From Thermoplasmata archaeon (GTDB lineage Archaea > Thermoplasmatota > DTKX01 > JAHFTX01): a DNA stretch of 50,935 nucleotides. The DNA lies in the NCBI GenBank assembly GCA_023265395.1, contig JAHFTX010000019.1, positions 1 through 50,935 on the forward strand, given 5' to 3'. Below are positions 9,223-20,000 of this stretch, one piece after another (position 1 is the first letter of the stretch; every line of letters begins with the position of its first letter). The translations under genes and the position numbers were made by a program. The notes beneath the pieces were generated by a model. It did no database searches. It had not been told where the DNA came from and saw only the letters and a program-made list of their open reading frames with translations.

Positions 9223-12030
9223 TCACGCCTTGGGCCCGATGGGAGGGAGAGGGGTCGGGCTTTCTGCGCCCCGCGAGCGCTCTCCCTCGGCCGCGAGCGC
9301 GTCTGCGCGAGCGACCAGCTGCCGAGCCCCAATCTGCTGTGCACGCTGACGGCTTCGGGCAATCAGGTCCCGTGCACGAACCAGGTCCCTCGTCCGCAGG
9401 TAGTACTGCGCCCAAAGCAGGTGCAGGCTCGCGACCTCGAAGGGGGCGTTGACCATCTCGAAGAGCGCTTCAGCCTTGGCGAAGTGCTCGTCGAGGGCGC
9501 TCGACTGCCCTGATTGCCCGAAAATCGTCCCCTGCACTCGGTGGAAATCTCCCAGGAGGAGTCGGTCGTTGAGCTGCTCGGCCAGCGCCATCCCCTCGAC
9601 GACGTTATCCTGCGCTGCCGCGAGCTCTCCGCCCTCGACTTGCAGCTCTGTCAACCCCAGCAGTCCGAAGGCCTGGGAGCGACGGTCTCCGATTCGTTGT
9701 GCTGTTTCGTTGCACCGTTCGTAATAGCGCGCTGCTCGATCAGAGTGGCCGGTCTCCTGCTCGAGGGTGGCGAGGTTGTTATAGGCACGTGCCAGCTCGG
9801 CCAGATCACCCGTTCCATCGAGCAGGTGGAGGGCTTCCTCGTAGCGGCCGCGTGCCTGGTCGCTCTGCCCTTTGGACGCGTCGATGTTAGCCAGATCCGT
9901 GTAGATTGCCCCCATCTCCGCTCGGTTGCGCAGTCGGTCTTGGATCGCCAACGCTTCTTCGAGGTGGACTTTGGCCATTGCATATTCCCCCTGCTGCCAG
10001 AAAACCTGGGCTAGTGCTCGATGGGTATCACCGCGGCCCCGGTCGTTTCCTAAGGCGGTGAAGCCTTCGAGGGCCCGCTGGAGGTTTTCCATCGCCCGGG
10101 GCCAATCCGCGCGCTTCTGGTAGAGCCGTCCGAGGTTCCGCTGGACCGTTGCACGCACTCGGGGGAGCTCGAGCTTCTCGACGATGGTGAGGGCCGAAGA
10201 GAAGTGCTCCAACGCGGCGCGTTGATCCCCGACGCTGTCGAGAGCCGTCCCCAAGTAGTTGTGCAGCTCCGCTGCCTTTACTTGTAGCCCCGAGGCTGGG
10301 TTTCCCTCGACGTTCGCCAGGACTCGCTCGAAGTGGCTAATCGCCTCCTGCGGTGCGAAGGCCCGAAGCGCGCGCTCACCTGCTAGGATCGAATACTGCA
10401 GCGATCGTTCCTCATCACGGGTCTGGCTGAAGTGGTAGGCGAGCTCGAAGATGACCTCTTCGTTGTCATCACGATGGACCTGCTCAAGGGCCTCGCCTAT
10501 CTTGTGGTGGAGGAGGCGTCGCGTCCCGCGCGAGAGCCGGTCGTAGAGAACTTCACGGAACAGTTCATGGTCGAAACGGTAGTGGTCCTCGCCGGCGCTT
10601 TCTTGGAGCAGGCGCAGACGGACGAGTGTGTCGAGGGAGTCGATCAGGTCTGTCTCCTGCAACCCCGAGGCTAATTGGATGACGGGGAAATCAAACTCCA
10701 GTCCAGCCACAGCCATGAGGTTGAGCAGGTCTTGCTCCTGGCGCCTAAGGCGGTCGACCCGGCGGAGCACCACATCCCGCACGGTCGTCGGCAAGGCGAG
10801 GGCGATGATGGGGGCGTTCGACCACACCCCCGCCTCCTGGACCAGGCGACCGTCTTCCACCAACTGCGCGAGGATCTCGACCACGAAGAACGGGTTGCCG
10901 TCGGTGGTACGGTGGAGTAGTTCGAAGAGCTCATCAGTGAGGATGTTCGCTGGCAGGATCTGGTTGACCATCGAGCGGGTCTGGTCGGCTGAGAGGCGAC
11001 GGAGCTTGAGAATAGCGTACAGATTCTCCCGGCTGAGCCGCCGCAGGGCTCGGGTCAGGGGATGGACCCCCTGAGGGGCTCGGAGGTCCACCAAGTCCTC
11101 TGGACGATAGGTCGCCACCACCAGCATTCGTAAATCCTGGGCGCGCCGACTGACGTGATGGAGCAGGTCGAGGCTGGCGTCATCCATCCATTGCAGATCG
11201 TCCAGTAGCAGTACCACTGGTGCACGGCTGCACAAGTCTTCCAATCGGGTGGCAATCTCCTCCAACCTCCGACTGCGGTCGACGAGGCTGCCGACCTGGG
11301 AGGGGAGCTCCTTCGCGAGCGCAACCAGCCGGTTCTCCATGGCGATGATCTCTGGGCTGCGCTTGCCGTGCCAGTCACGGATCATCGTTCCGTAGCGCTG
11401 TTCGAGCTCGGCAAGACAAGAGGAGACCGACTCCCGCACCCACGCCGGTGCCGGGGGACTGATCACGGCCGCGATGTAGGCGGTCTCTCCTTCCTCCATG
11501 GCGATGTGGTTGCCGCCGTATTGCAGCTCGTTGAGGCTTCCGGTCGACCCTGGCCGGAAGCTGTGTTCGATGAAATCCCGGATGGCCGTGAGCATGCCGC
11601 TGACCAAGTCTTGGTCGAGTTCACGACCCCCCTCGGAATAGTGCGCCAGCAATCGACCGTCTCGATGGATGAGGAATATCTCGCGTATCCGTCCGCTCTC
11701 GCTGCCTAGCACTTCCTTGCTGCCAACGCTTTGGAGTGCCTCGATGAACGCATGGTAGGGGGTCGTGCCCTCGATGCAACGCCCCTGAAGCACGGTCGTT
11801 GCGCCATCCATCTGCGCCACACGCGATCGAACTTCCCCCAGAAGGCGGGTCTTGCCAACCCCGGCCTCTCCTTCAACGAGGATGAGGCCACCATCCCCCG
11901 AGAGGGCCTCTCGAAGATGGGAGAGCACCCGTGTCAGCTCGTCCTCTCGGCCGACGAGGCTGCTGGTGCGTGGTAGGACAGTGACGGAGCTCAAGGCAAC
12001 TCCCGACCGGCCCATGGAAGGGCGTACCAT
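9223..12030 (-). CDS. STAND-type ATPase with inserted longin/roadblock-like domain and TPRs
   Basis: 935 residues. LVGREDEL near residue 26 opens an AAA/STAND ATPase module with Walker A GEAGVGKT (54-61) and Walker B VVLLLDDLQW (272-281). Between them, where related ATPases have ~100 residues, lies an extra ~120-residue domain (113-235): two strands around FLIHRDGRLLAH, a helix (SGMLTAIRDFIEHSF), three strands and a long helix ending in DWHG. A winged-helix region follows (~400-510), then many TPR repeats (~590-900). It is the last gene of the minus-strand ATPase cluster, 25 nt after its neighbour. STAND proteins act as ATP-dependent switches that oligomerise on signal; that role is inferred. 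The insert is discussed under findings. ATG 12015 is an alternative start. Confidence 0.8.
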   Translation of the reverse strand: MVRPSMGRSGVALSSVTVLPRTSSLVGREDELTRVLSHLREALSGDGGLILVEGEAGVGKTRLLGEVRSRVAQMDGATTVLQGRCIEGTTPYHAFIEALQSVGSKEVLGSESGRIREIFLIHRDGRLLAHYSEGGRELDQDLVSGMLTAIRDFIEHSFRPGSTGSLNELQYGGNHIAMEEGETAYIAAVISPPAPAWVRESVSSCLAELEQRYGTMIRDWHGKRSPEIIAMENRLVALAKELPSQVGSLVDRSRRLEEIATRLEDLCSRAPVVLLLDDLQWMDDASLDLLHHVSRRAQDLRMLVVATYRPEDLVDLRAPQGVHPLTRALRRLSRENLYAILKLRRLSADQTRSMVNQILPANILTDELFELLHRTTDGNPFFVVEILAQLVEDGRLVQEAGVWSNAPIIALALPTTVRDVVLRRVDRLRRQEQDLLNLMAVAGLEFDFPVIQLASGLQETDLIDSLDTLVRLRLLQESAGEDHYRFDHELFREVLYDRLSRGTRRLLHHKIGEALEQVHRDDNEEVIFELAYHFSQTRDEERSLQYSILAGERALRAFAPQEAISHFERVLANVEGNPASGLQVKAAELHNYLGTALDSVGDQRAALEHFSSALTIVEKLELPRVRATVQRNLGRLYQKRADWPRAMENLQRALEGFTALGNDRGRGDTHRALAQVFWQQGEYAMAKVHLEEALAIQDRLRNRAEMGAIYTDLANIDASKGQSDQARGRYEEALHLLDGTGDLAELARAYNNLATLEQETGHSDRAARYYERCNETAQRIGDRRSQAFGLLGLTELQVEGGELAAAQDNVVEGMALAEQLNDRLLLGDFHRVQGTIFGQSGQSSALDEHFAKAEALFEMVNAPFEVASLHLLWAQYYLRTRDLVRARDLIARSRQRAQQIGARQLVARADALAAEGERSRGAESPTPLPPIGPKA

Positions 12031-12055
12031 CAGCTTTTGGGCGATGGGGCTCCGA

Positions 12056-14770
12056 CTAGGAGTCTTCGAGCAGCCGACGGGCGCCTTCCTCCACGGCGTT
12101 CAACCGCAGCCGCTTGCCCAAGTAGCCCGCGGTCATCGCCAAGTCGCGACCGCGGATGACCGACCCAGCGGAGATCTCCGCCTGGGCCAGCGCCAGGCAG
12201 ACCGGGATTGCCCGCGGGACGAGCCCCCCTTCCCACAATCCGACGCACCCCTGCCACAGCGGCGCGAGGGCGAGCGCTGGCTTGCCGAGCTCCAGGAGCG
12301 CCCGACCGATGCCCACCTGGGCGAAAGCCTTCTCGAGCTGGAGGGGTGCCTGGGAAGCCCCAGCGCCCGTCGCCAACAGGAGGATGTGCTGATGCAGCGC
12401 CAGCGCACCACGGGGTCTGCTAGCGACCTCTAGCCCGCGGGCCAGGTAGAGCAGCGCCTCAATCCGCTGCACCAGCGGTAGCTCCAGCACCGATGGCACT
12501 TCGGGTCGTTCCAGGGGGACGTCGGTTGGCGTGGTGGTGAGCAGTTGGGCGAGGAGCCGATCCATGGCTACAAGGGCGCTCTGGAATGGGTCGCCCACCT
12601 GGTAACACCAGCGTTCAGCATTCTCCAGGGACTCCTCGGCTTGGGACGCCTGCCCGCTTGCAAGCAGGATTCGGGCACGCTGCCGTGCTAGGATCGTCGG
12701 GAACAGCGGTGTCGACTGAGTCACTGGTGCAGGAGGAAGTCGTTCGACGAGGTTCGCTGCAGCTGGGACATCACCAGCGGTCAGGGCCACTTGGGCCAAC
12801 AGACGACGGCGGAAGCGGTCAAGCTGGTCTGCCTGGGCGGGGGGTAGAAGCGGCAACGTCATCGGAGGTCGCCCGGCGTCAGCGGCCCACGGTGTTAGAG
12901 GCTGCGTCCCATCGAGGACACCCCGGGCACTCGTGAGATCCCCGACGACCCAGCATGCGCTACCGTGGAGGAGCCGGACGCGCAGGTCCGTGGGCTCAAC
13001 GATGAAGCCTCCCGCGTGCAGCCGGAGCCATCGCCGAGCCCACTGCGCGCTCTCAAGATTCGGTGGCGGGCCGTGGGGGCCCCGCTGGGCCATGAGGTTG
13101 AACAGCGCTGGCCCAGCAAAGCTTTCCAGCAGTGGCTCCCATAGTGCTCTCTGAGACGCCTCAAGGAGTCGCACGGCATCGGCTCCTTCGACGAAGCTTC
13201 CCAGCCCCATGGGACGGAGCGCGGGAACGGCGGCGAAGCCCTCGGGTTCCTCTTCGACCAGGTCGCGTTCGAGCAGTGATTCGAGGCGGTCCCAAAGTGC
13301 CAGCTCATCGATCTCACTGACCGTCACTAGGCGTTCGATCGGAAGAGGCCCTTCCCACAGGTGTAGGGCTGCGATGACTAGTCGTTGGCTGCGATCCAAT
13401 GAGGCGATGACCTCGGGCCAGGGGTCGATCCTGCGGGGATCATACAGCTTGCTGGGCTCCAGCGCTCCTTCTGCGAATAGTTGGCGGACTTGCGCGGGGT
13501 CCTCCTCCCATTGAAGGATCAGTGAACGAGTGTTCCCTGGGTGCCCCTGGCAGACCTGCCGCAGCACCAAGGGGGTGATGACCGGCCAGCGCTGGCCCAG
13601 GGTTACCTGTTCGAGCACCGCTTGGATGTCCGCGACTGACCACGATGGGAGCCCCAGGGTCGTCGCCGACCGCTCCCGCGCCCAGCGGCGCAGTAAGCGC
13701 GCCGCCACAGGGTGCTGCCCTGGTGCGGATCTGCGATTGCGGTGGCCAACCACAACCAGCAGGGGATGGTCGACCGTCCCGCGCACCAGGAACTGCAACA
13801 ACTCCGCCGAACCGGCATCGACCTCCTCGAGATCGTCGACGACCACGACTCCACCGACTGGCGGCAGATCCCCAAGGAAAGACCGCAGCGCCTCCTCGAT
13901 CTCCTCTCGGTTAGGTGGCGCAGTGGGGTGGGAACTCCCCGTTATCCCTCCGGGCACGCCCCGTCGCACATCCTCCCGCAGGCCGAGTGTTCCCTCATCA
14001 CTCGGACCTTGCAGGGTAGCGATCTCGGGATTGGGGGCGAGCACCGAAGCGACTTCGTCCACGATGGCGCTCAATGGACCGCGCAGTTCTCCATGCCAGA
14101 CCGCGAGGTACGAGCCATAGCGGGACTCGATTCCCTGAAGGTGACGTCGGAGCAACCGACGGATGGGGCGATCCTCGCCGGTGGGCCGTACCACCGCTGC
14201 CAGATACGTATGGGCCCCGCTGACCATCTGGACCCGGTACGCCCCCACGCTCATCTGATCGAGCTCTGCGTGGCGCCCAGTGGTCAGTCGGTGATCGACG
14301 AAACCTCGAATTGCCGTCAGCATCGAGCTGGTGATGTCCTCATCAGTCCCCAACGATTCACGTGAAGCATGAGCGATCAGTCTCCCATCCATATGGATGA
14401 GGAATACTGACAGCACCCCTAGGTCCTCAGGTGACGCCGTGTCGGATATCACCTCTGGATCGACGACCTGTTCGGTCAGCTGGGCTGCGAGCGAAAGGAG
14501 CGGCCCCCCTGGGATCCCATGTGCACGCCGGATTGCGCATCCCCGTTGCAGGGCTTGGTGGTAGACCTCCTGCAAGAGGTGGCTCTTGCCAAAGCCTTGG
14601 GGGCCTTGGATGACAACTAGTCGACCCCGACCGGAAGGCAAGGAATCAAGGAAATAGAGCAGCTGTTGCTCGATGGCGACCATCGCCGAGGTGCTGACCA
14701 TCAGACCGCAAGTCTGCGCGGGGCTATCTGAGTGTTTCGGGGGCCGGGTGGGCCCGGGCGTCCCGCTCAT
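12056..14770 (-). CDS. STAND-type ATPase paralog with inserted longin/roadblock-like domain
   Basis: 904 residues. Walker A is GPQGFGKS (56-63) and Walker B is VVVVDDLEEVD (~308-318), lacking the LQW/LHW seen after the acidic pair in its paralogs. The insert between them (~119-240) is the closest match to that of the downstream gene: FLIHMDGRLIAH, SSMLTAIRGFVDH, YLAAVV, ending in WHG. The C-terminal half is helical and TPR-like but more diverged. Its ATG overlaps the stop of the coiled-coil gene as ATGA (4 bp), showing translational coupling. The absence of the usual tryptophan after Walker B may mean altered ATPase cycling; both Walker motifs look otherwise intact. The function is inferred from architecture only. 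Confidence 0.78.
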   Translation of the reverse strand: MSGTPGPTRPPKHSDSPAQTCGLMVSTSAMVAIEQQLLYFLDSLPSGRGRLVVIQGPQGFGKSHLLQEVYHQALQRGCAIRRAHGIPGGPLLSLAAQLTEQVVDPEVISDTASPEDLGVLSVFLIHMDGRLIAHASRESLGTDEDITSSMLTAIRGFVDHRLTTGRHAELDQMSVGAYRVQMVSGAHTYLAAVVRPTGEDRPIRRLLRRHLQGIESRYGSYLAVWHGELRGPLSAIVDEVASVLAPNPEIATLQGPSDEGTLGLREDVRRGVPGGITGSSHPTAPPNREEIEEALRSFLGDLPPVGGVVVVDDLEEVDAGSAELLQFLVRGTVDHPLLVVVGHRNRRSAPGQHPVAARLLRRWARERSATTLGLPSWSVADIQAVLEQVTLGQRWPVITPLVLRQVCQGHPGNTRSLILQWEEDPAQVRQLFAEGALEPSKLYDPRRIDPWPEVIASLDRSQRLVIAALHLWEGPLPIERLVTVSEIDELALWDRLESLLERDLVEEEPEGFAAVPALRPMGLGSFVEGADAVRLLEASQRALWEPLLESFAGPALFNLMAQRGPHGPPPNLESAQWARRWLRLHAGGFIVEPTDLRVRLLHGSACWVVGDLTSARGVLDGTQPLTPWAADAGRPPMTLPLLPPAQADQLDRFRRRLLAQVALTAGDVPAAANLVERLPPAPVTQSTPLFPTILARQRARILLASGQASQAEESLENAERWCYQVGDPFQSALVAMDRLLAQLLTTTPTDVPLERPEVPSVLELPLVQRIEALLYLARGLEVASRPRGALALHQHILLLATGAGASQAPLQLEKAFAQVGIGRALLELGKPALALAPLWQGCVGLWEGGLVPRAIPVCLALAQAEISAGSVIRGRDLAMTAGYLGKRLRLNAVEEGARRLLEDS

Positions 14771-16947
14771 CGTGTTCGCAGCAGGACGGGACTGGCCTTC
14801 TCCCGTTCCTTGCGGATCCGATCGAGCTTGTTCTCATGGGTGACCACCTCCGCGGTGAAGGGGTCGAGAAAAGCCTTTGAATCTGCAGGGTCAGCATGGT
14901 ACCAACGTCGGCCGATCCGTACGACTACGCGATCATCGGTCGTCCAGGCGTAGCTTCCCTTGATGACGGCACGGGCCAGCTCCTCGTGGCCGCGGCCCCA
15001 GAGTGATGAAGGCAGGTTGGTCGCGCGGTCAGCTACGGCCTTGGCGACCACTGCCAGGTCATCGGTGACTGCTTGCGGGGGCGCCTCCTTGCGGCGCTCG
15101 GTCTCGACTGCCTCGCGCAAGAGAGTGAGGCGGTCCTTGAATGCAGGAGCCTTGGCCGGGTCGTAGCGCAGGGGGAGGACCTCGTCAACCTCGGCGCCCA
15201 AGCCAAGGATCCGATAACCCTCGAGCTCGGCTGCGAGCACTTCCTGCCCTTCGACCCACCTGTGAGCTGCCATGACGGCCGCCTCGAGGTCCTTGGCATT
15301 GGAATCGGCCAGGGCCCCGAGGTCCTCCAGGATATAACCCGACTTCCGCCACTGGTCTGCCTGGGCAAGCAGCTCCTCGCGGCGGACTCGCTCAGCGTCC
15401 CGCTCAGCGACCTTGTCCTTGAGGGAGGCCAATAGATTGCCAGCGCGACCGAGGTTGGAGGGATCGGTCAGCAGCTGCCGGATCTCATCGGTGGCTTCCT
15501 CGAACCCGCTGGTATCGAGCCGTTCGAGCTCGGATTCGAGCTTGAGCAGCCTGGCCACCTGCTTCTCATAATGCTTGAACGTGCTCAGGATCGTCTCCTG
15601 GTCCCTGGCGAGCACCGCCCGCAGGGAGCTGACGTTGTATCCCTGCTTGACCCATTCCTGGAGTTGAGAGTCGAGTTGCTGATAGACCGCCTCGCGGGAT
15701 TCCTCCTCCTCGATCGCCTTGCGGAGGCGTTCGAACTCCCTCGAGGCAACATGCAACTTGTTGGGGTCGTCGAGCAGGCGTCGGACCTGCTCCGCCTGTT
15801 CTTCGAAACCTAGGGTGTCGAGCTGGTCGAGCTGCGCCCCGAGTGCCTCGAGCTCAGCGATTCCCTTCCGGAAGGAGTCGATGGCCTCCCGAAGGATGGT
15901 CGGATCCTTGGTCTGCAATAGACGGTGGAGGGCCGCGACCTTGTAGCCCGAAGCTTCGAAGCCCTTGATCTGAGCCGAGAGCGCTTCGATGGCAGAGACG
16001 TCCGCAGACGAGGAGTCTCCCTTTGCGCCGTCCATAGATTGTTCCGCGCGTTCGAGTGCCAGGAGGCCAGACTCGAGGAAATCTAGGGCGGTGACGTCCT
16101 TGATCTTGGCCCAAAGCGGAGTGGCCAGGGGGAGATGGCGATCCGGATCGATGGCCTTGAGGCGGTCGGTCAGCTCCACCAAGAAGGCAAGACCATCCTC
16201 GAACTCCGAGAGCACCTGTGCCGCTTCCTCGGCAGGGGCGTGCAAAGCCCGCTCGAGAGGGGACACGACATACCCTTCCCGCTTGGCTGACCCGCACCGC
16301 TCACGGATACGCGCATGGATGGCGTCCTCTTTCGGTGGAGGATGGGCCGCTGATTCTTCGGGCTCGTCCTCTAGCAGACCGGAGAGACTGGCCGCAATCT
16401 CCTCAGGATCGGTAGAGACCTTCTCTTCTCCAGAGGTCTCCTCCATGGTCACTGTGGCCTTTCCAGTCATCGCAGGAGGGCCCTTTCCTGGCATTTCCAG
16501 CGAGGGCTCGGGTAGATCTCGCACGCCCAGCGACATGGCGATGAAGCGATCCATACCATCGATCAGCCGGGGATTCTCGCGGGAAATCTCCAACTCGAAG
16601 TTCCTCAGCACCTTCTTCAGCGCGCCATGGGTGCGTTTGTAGTGGGCCTTCTCGACCAGCCCGCGCCAGGCGACGCAGAACGTCAAGTCGTTGTGTGGCT
16701 CGACGAGTACAGAACTCGTTGCCACCTTGAAGATGAAGATCTGCCCTTGGGTCAGTTGCTGTGCAGCGAGGATCCGCGCCAAGGCCGACCGGAGATCTTC
16801 GAGCGCCTGCTCCGACTCCTCCGCCACAAGCGGGACGACACAGAGCATCCGCTCTTTCTTGAAGAGCAATGCGGCAATGGGTACCGCCGCCTCGTCGGCA
16901 GCCGTGGCATCGGGATTCATCAACGGCCTGGGAGGGGGGAGTGCCAT
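14767..16947 (-). CDS. Coiled-coil protein with four ~100-residue GY-V-x-x-L repeats
   Basis: 726 residues, cytoplasmic (no signal peptide or membrane helix). Residues ~22-125 alternate strand-strand-helix-strands-helix (IAALLF, MLCVVPLV, EQALEDLRSALARIL, QIFIFKV, LTFCVAW), reminiscent of a longin/roadblock fold. A low-complexity linker (150-210) leads into four helical repeats starting with a conserved Gly-Tyr at residues 225, 334, 436 and 537 (EGYVVSPL, SGYKVAAL, QGYNVSSL, SGYILEDL), each followed by charged heptad-like helices. Residues ~645-700 form a compact C-terminal piece (GSYAWTTDDRVVVRIGRRW). It lies between ATPase genes, overlaps the next by 4 bp and has its own TATA box. I do not recognise the family; a scaffold or adaptor for the ATPases is inferred. 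ATG 16920 is an alternative start. Confidence 0.75.
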   Translation of the reverse strand: MALPPPRPLMNPDATAADEAAVPIAALLFKKERMLCVVPLVAEESEQALEDLRSALARILAAQQLTQGQIFIFKVATSSVLVEPHNDLTFCVAWRGLVEKAHYKRTHGALKKVLRNFELEISRENPRLIDGMDRFIAMSLGVRDLPEPSLEMPGKGPPAMTGKATVTMEETSGEEKVSTDPEEIAASLSGLLEDEPEESAAHPPPKEDAIHARIRERCGSAKREGYVVSPLERALHAPAEEAAQVLSEFEDGLAFLVELTDRLKAIDPDRHLPLATPLWAKIKDVTALDFLESGLLALERAEQSMDGAKGDSSSADVSAIEALSAQIKGFEASGYKVAALHRLLQTKDPTILREAIDSFRKGIAELEALGAQLDQLDTLGFEEQAEQVRRLLDDPNKLHVASREFERLRKAIEEEESREAVYQQLDSQLQEWVKQGYNVSSLRAVLARDQETILSTFKHYEKQVARLLKLESELERLDTSGFEEATDEIRQLLTDPSNLGRAGNLLASLKDKVAERDAERVRREELLAQADQWRKSGYILEDLGALADSNAKDLEAAVMAAHRWVEGQEVLAAELEGYRILGLGAEVDEVLPLRYDPAKAPAFKDRLTLLREAVETERRKEAPPQAVTDDLAVVAKAVADRATNLPSSLWGRGHEELARAVIKGSYAWTTDDRVVVRIGRRWYHADPADSKAFLDPFTAEVVTHENKLDRIRKEREKASPVLLRTR

Positions 16948-16989
16948 CTCTCGACGGCACGCACTTTCATCCTGGAGGTCGTTGGCACG

Positions 16990-16999
16990 CTATTTAAGC
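16990..16999 (-). promoter_or_regulatory. Internal TATA box before the coiled-coil gene
   Basis: The 73-bp gap between the 1778-residue ATPase gene and the coiled-coil gene reads GCTTAAATAGC on the minus strand, the only AT-rich patch nearby. Transcription from it would begin near 16970, about 22 nt before ATG 16947. The three distal genes could therefore be expressed independently of the two proximal ones. Confidence 0.55.
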
Positions 17000-17020
17000 A
17001 TTCATCCTCGTCGCTGCTCC

Positions 17021-20000
17021 CTACAAGCGCCGGCGCGAACCCCTGCTCTCGAGACGTTCCCGCAAGACCCCAATCCGTCTCGGGCCTCCGGTAGCACCTA
17101 TCGCGCCGTAGATCCGTTCTGCCTCTTGCAGGTGTTGGGCAGCAGCTGGCGCCTGATGATCCTCCAGGAGTGTTGCCGCCAGATCGAGGTGCGCGTCAGC
17201 CAAGACCAGCGGACTGCCGATCTGCTCGCCCAGGCGCACCGCCTCTCTGAGCGCGGCCAGCGCCTGCTCACGCTTGCCGTTTCGCCAATGGATAATCCCC
17301 ATGACGCGATGGGCGGTGGCAATCATGACCACTTCGTCGAACCGCTCGAAACGGACCAGCGCGCGACCGCACCGCTCCTCGGCGACGACCGACCGCCCAA
17401 GCCGCGCAAGACATTCCGCCTGACCAAGCAGCCCGTATGCCTCAAGGCGGGTAAGTCCCTGGCGCAGTGCCTCGTTTGCCGATTGCTCGAAAAGATCGAG
17501 GGCGACGCTCCAGCGTTGACTTGCGGCCTCGAGGGAACCAAGGCGATAGTGTGCCCACGGGACGAGGTCAGGGAATGATCCTTCGCTGGCGCGTTGGAGG
17601 CACTGGTGAAGGTAACCACGGGCTCCTTCCCAGTCTCCGCAATCGATGAGGATGGCGCCTCTTTCGAGGAGGGCTCGGGTGATGATCGGCCCGTCATCTA
17701 GCTCTATCCCGCCGCGAAGCGCGCTGATCACTGCCTCCGTTGCAGGGCCAAATCGGCCCTGGCGGCGGCGATTGCGGGCAAGTTCCAGCTCAACCTGAGC
17801 GTGCTCGCGCCGATGCTGGGGGCTCTGCACTAGCGCCGCGGCCTCCTGCATCTGACGTTCCCCTTCCGGCCACTGACCCTTGACCGACCAAAGGCGCCCC
17901 TGCTGCAGGAGCGCCCTGCTCTGCACGACAGCATCGCCAAGGACCGCGGCCACCTTGGCCGCCCGCGCGGCGGTCTGCAGCGAACGATCGAGCTCTCCAG
18001 TGCTCTCGGCACACGCCCACAGTCGCTGGAGGACCTGCAGCTGCAGGTGCTCGCTCGCCGCGACTTGGACGAGAGCCTCCTGTGCCCATTGGAGGTAGCG
18101 GCAGGTCTCTGCCGGGGCCAGTTGGGATGCAGCGACCTTGCCAGCAAGGAGCGCGAACCGGGCGGCGTCCCCCCACTCCTGAGCTTCCCTCAGGTGACGG
18201 GCGGCCTCAAAGACCTCGGAAAGTACCGCCAGAGGGAGAGCAGAGGGTACCGACCCTTCGAAGGCTGCTGGCTCGGACAATCCTGCCAAGGCAGCAGACA
18301 GCGCGGGAATTCCCCCCAATCGTTGTGTCAGGGCATTGGCGACCTCACCGTGGAGCGCGCGTCGTCGCTCCTCGGTTAATCGACCATAGACCACCACTTG
18401 GATCAACGTATGAGAGAAGTGGATAGTCTCCCCGGCAGTCTCCTCTAAGAGAGCCGCGCGCGTCAAGCCCTCGAGCAGGGTCAGCGGTTCCTGGGTGAGT
18501 CCCTTCCCGAGGACCTCAAGGGTCCAAAGGGGGACCTGTGGGCCGATCACAGCGCAGAGGTCCAACAGGGCCGCCTCCTGGAGGGGCAAGCGCTCGAGAC
18601 GGCGCTCGACCAATCCTTGGACGGAGGCTGCGGTGACTACGGACTGCAGCTCGACCCCCTCCAATGAAATCGGTCCCAGCCCAGACGCCCGCAGCTCATG
18701 GAGGATGCTCAGGAGGAAGAAGGGGTTGCCTTGGCTGCGCTCCATGAGGGATTCGACTACCTCAGGGGACAATGCTGCTCCGAAGAAGGACTCGGACATC
18801 CCACGAACATCATCAAGCCCAAGGGGGACCATGGTCAGCGTCGTCAGCAGTTTCTCTCGGTTCATCAGTCGCAAGGTATCGCGTACATGGGCCGTCCGTT
18901 GCCCTGAATCGGGCAAGTCGGTCGCGAACACCATCACCATCAGTAGCGGGCCGGTCTCCTCCATCCGGGAGAGGAAGTGAAGCAGCTGCATGGTCGAGAT
19001 ATCGACCCATTGAAGATTGTCGACCACGAGCATCGTGGGACGGCGATGCGCTGCAGCGGTGAAATACCGGCCCAGCGCCTCGAAGAGGCGATCCCGATAG
19101 CGTTGGAGATCCTCAGCGTCGCTGATGAGCGCACGAGGCGGGCCGGGGAGAACCGATGACTGCGGCAGTGCTTCTCCCCCAGGGGGGTGAGGGCTCTCTC
19201 CAATCTCGAGCCATTCGATCAGCGCCGCCGGTGGCGGGAAGTCCCTCCATCCCTGGGTCTTGGCCAACGCCATTAGCAACGATGCATACGGAGTCCCGGA
19301 GTCTGGCGAAGAGCCACTTGCTGCGTAGACGTGCCATCCCTCCCCTTGGAGCCTGTACGACAACTCCCGGGTCAGACGTGATTTCCCAATGCCCATCGGC
19401 CCCTGCAACAAGACTGCCCCGCCACCCTCGCCAAGAGAGACACTCTGTGCGAGCTCGACTAACTGATTGAGCATCTCCCCGTTACCGCTATACGGCACTG
19501 GGTCTGCCACTGCCTCCTCAAGCAGCAGTTCGAGCTGACTGACCCCCACTCGATCCTCGCGACGACGCGCGAGGTCCAGAGCACGGCCAAGGGGGATCCG
19601 TGCGTGCTCTGTTGCTCCGCGCAAGAGCAGCAGCTCGCCACTGCGTCGCAAGGCGCTCTGGAGGGCTCGGAGGCGTCCTGACCGGTGCAGCAGGCCAATT
19701 GCCATCTCGAATGCTTCGCCGGCTGCAGCATGCTCGTGTCGTACGTGACGCAGGTTCGCCTCGAGCAGGAGCGCATGTGCCTGTAGTGGGAGGAGCCCTT
19801 TGCTCCTCGCGGAGGCCTCTACCTCGCTGGCACGAGACCTCGCGTCCTCCAGATGCCCCGCGCGCAGGTCAAGTCGCGCTAGGCACAAGCGGAGGAGGTC
19901 ACGCTCATACTCCAGGTCCAGCTTCTCTGCGCGGGCGGATGCTTCGCGGTAGGCCCGGGCGGCGTCCCGAAGCGCACCGCCCTGGAGCAGGAGATCACCT

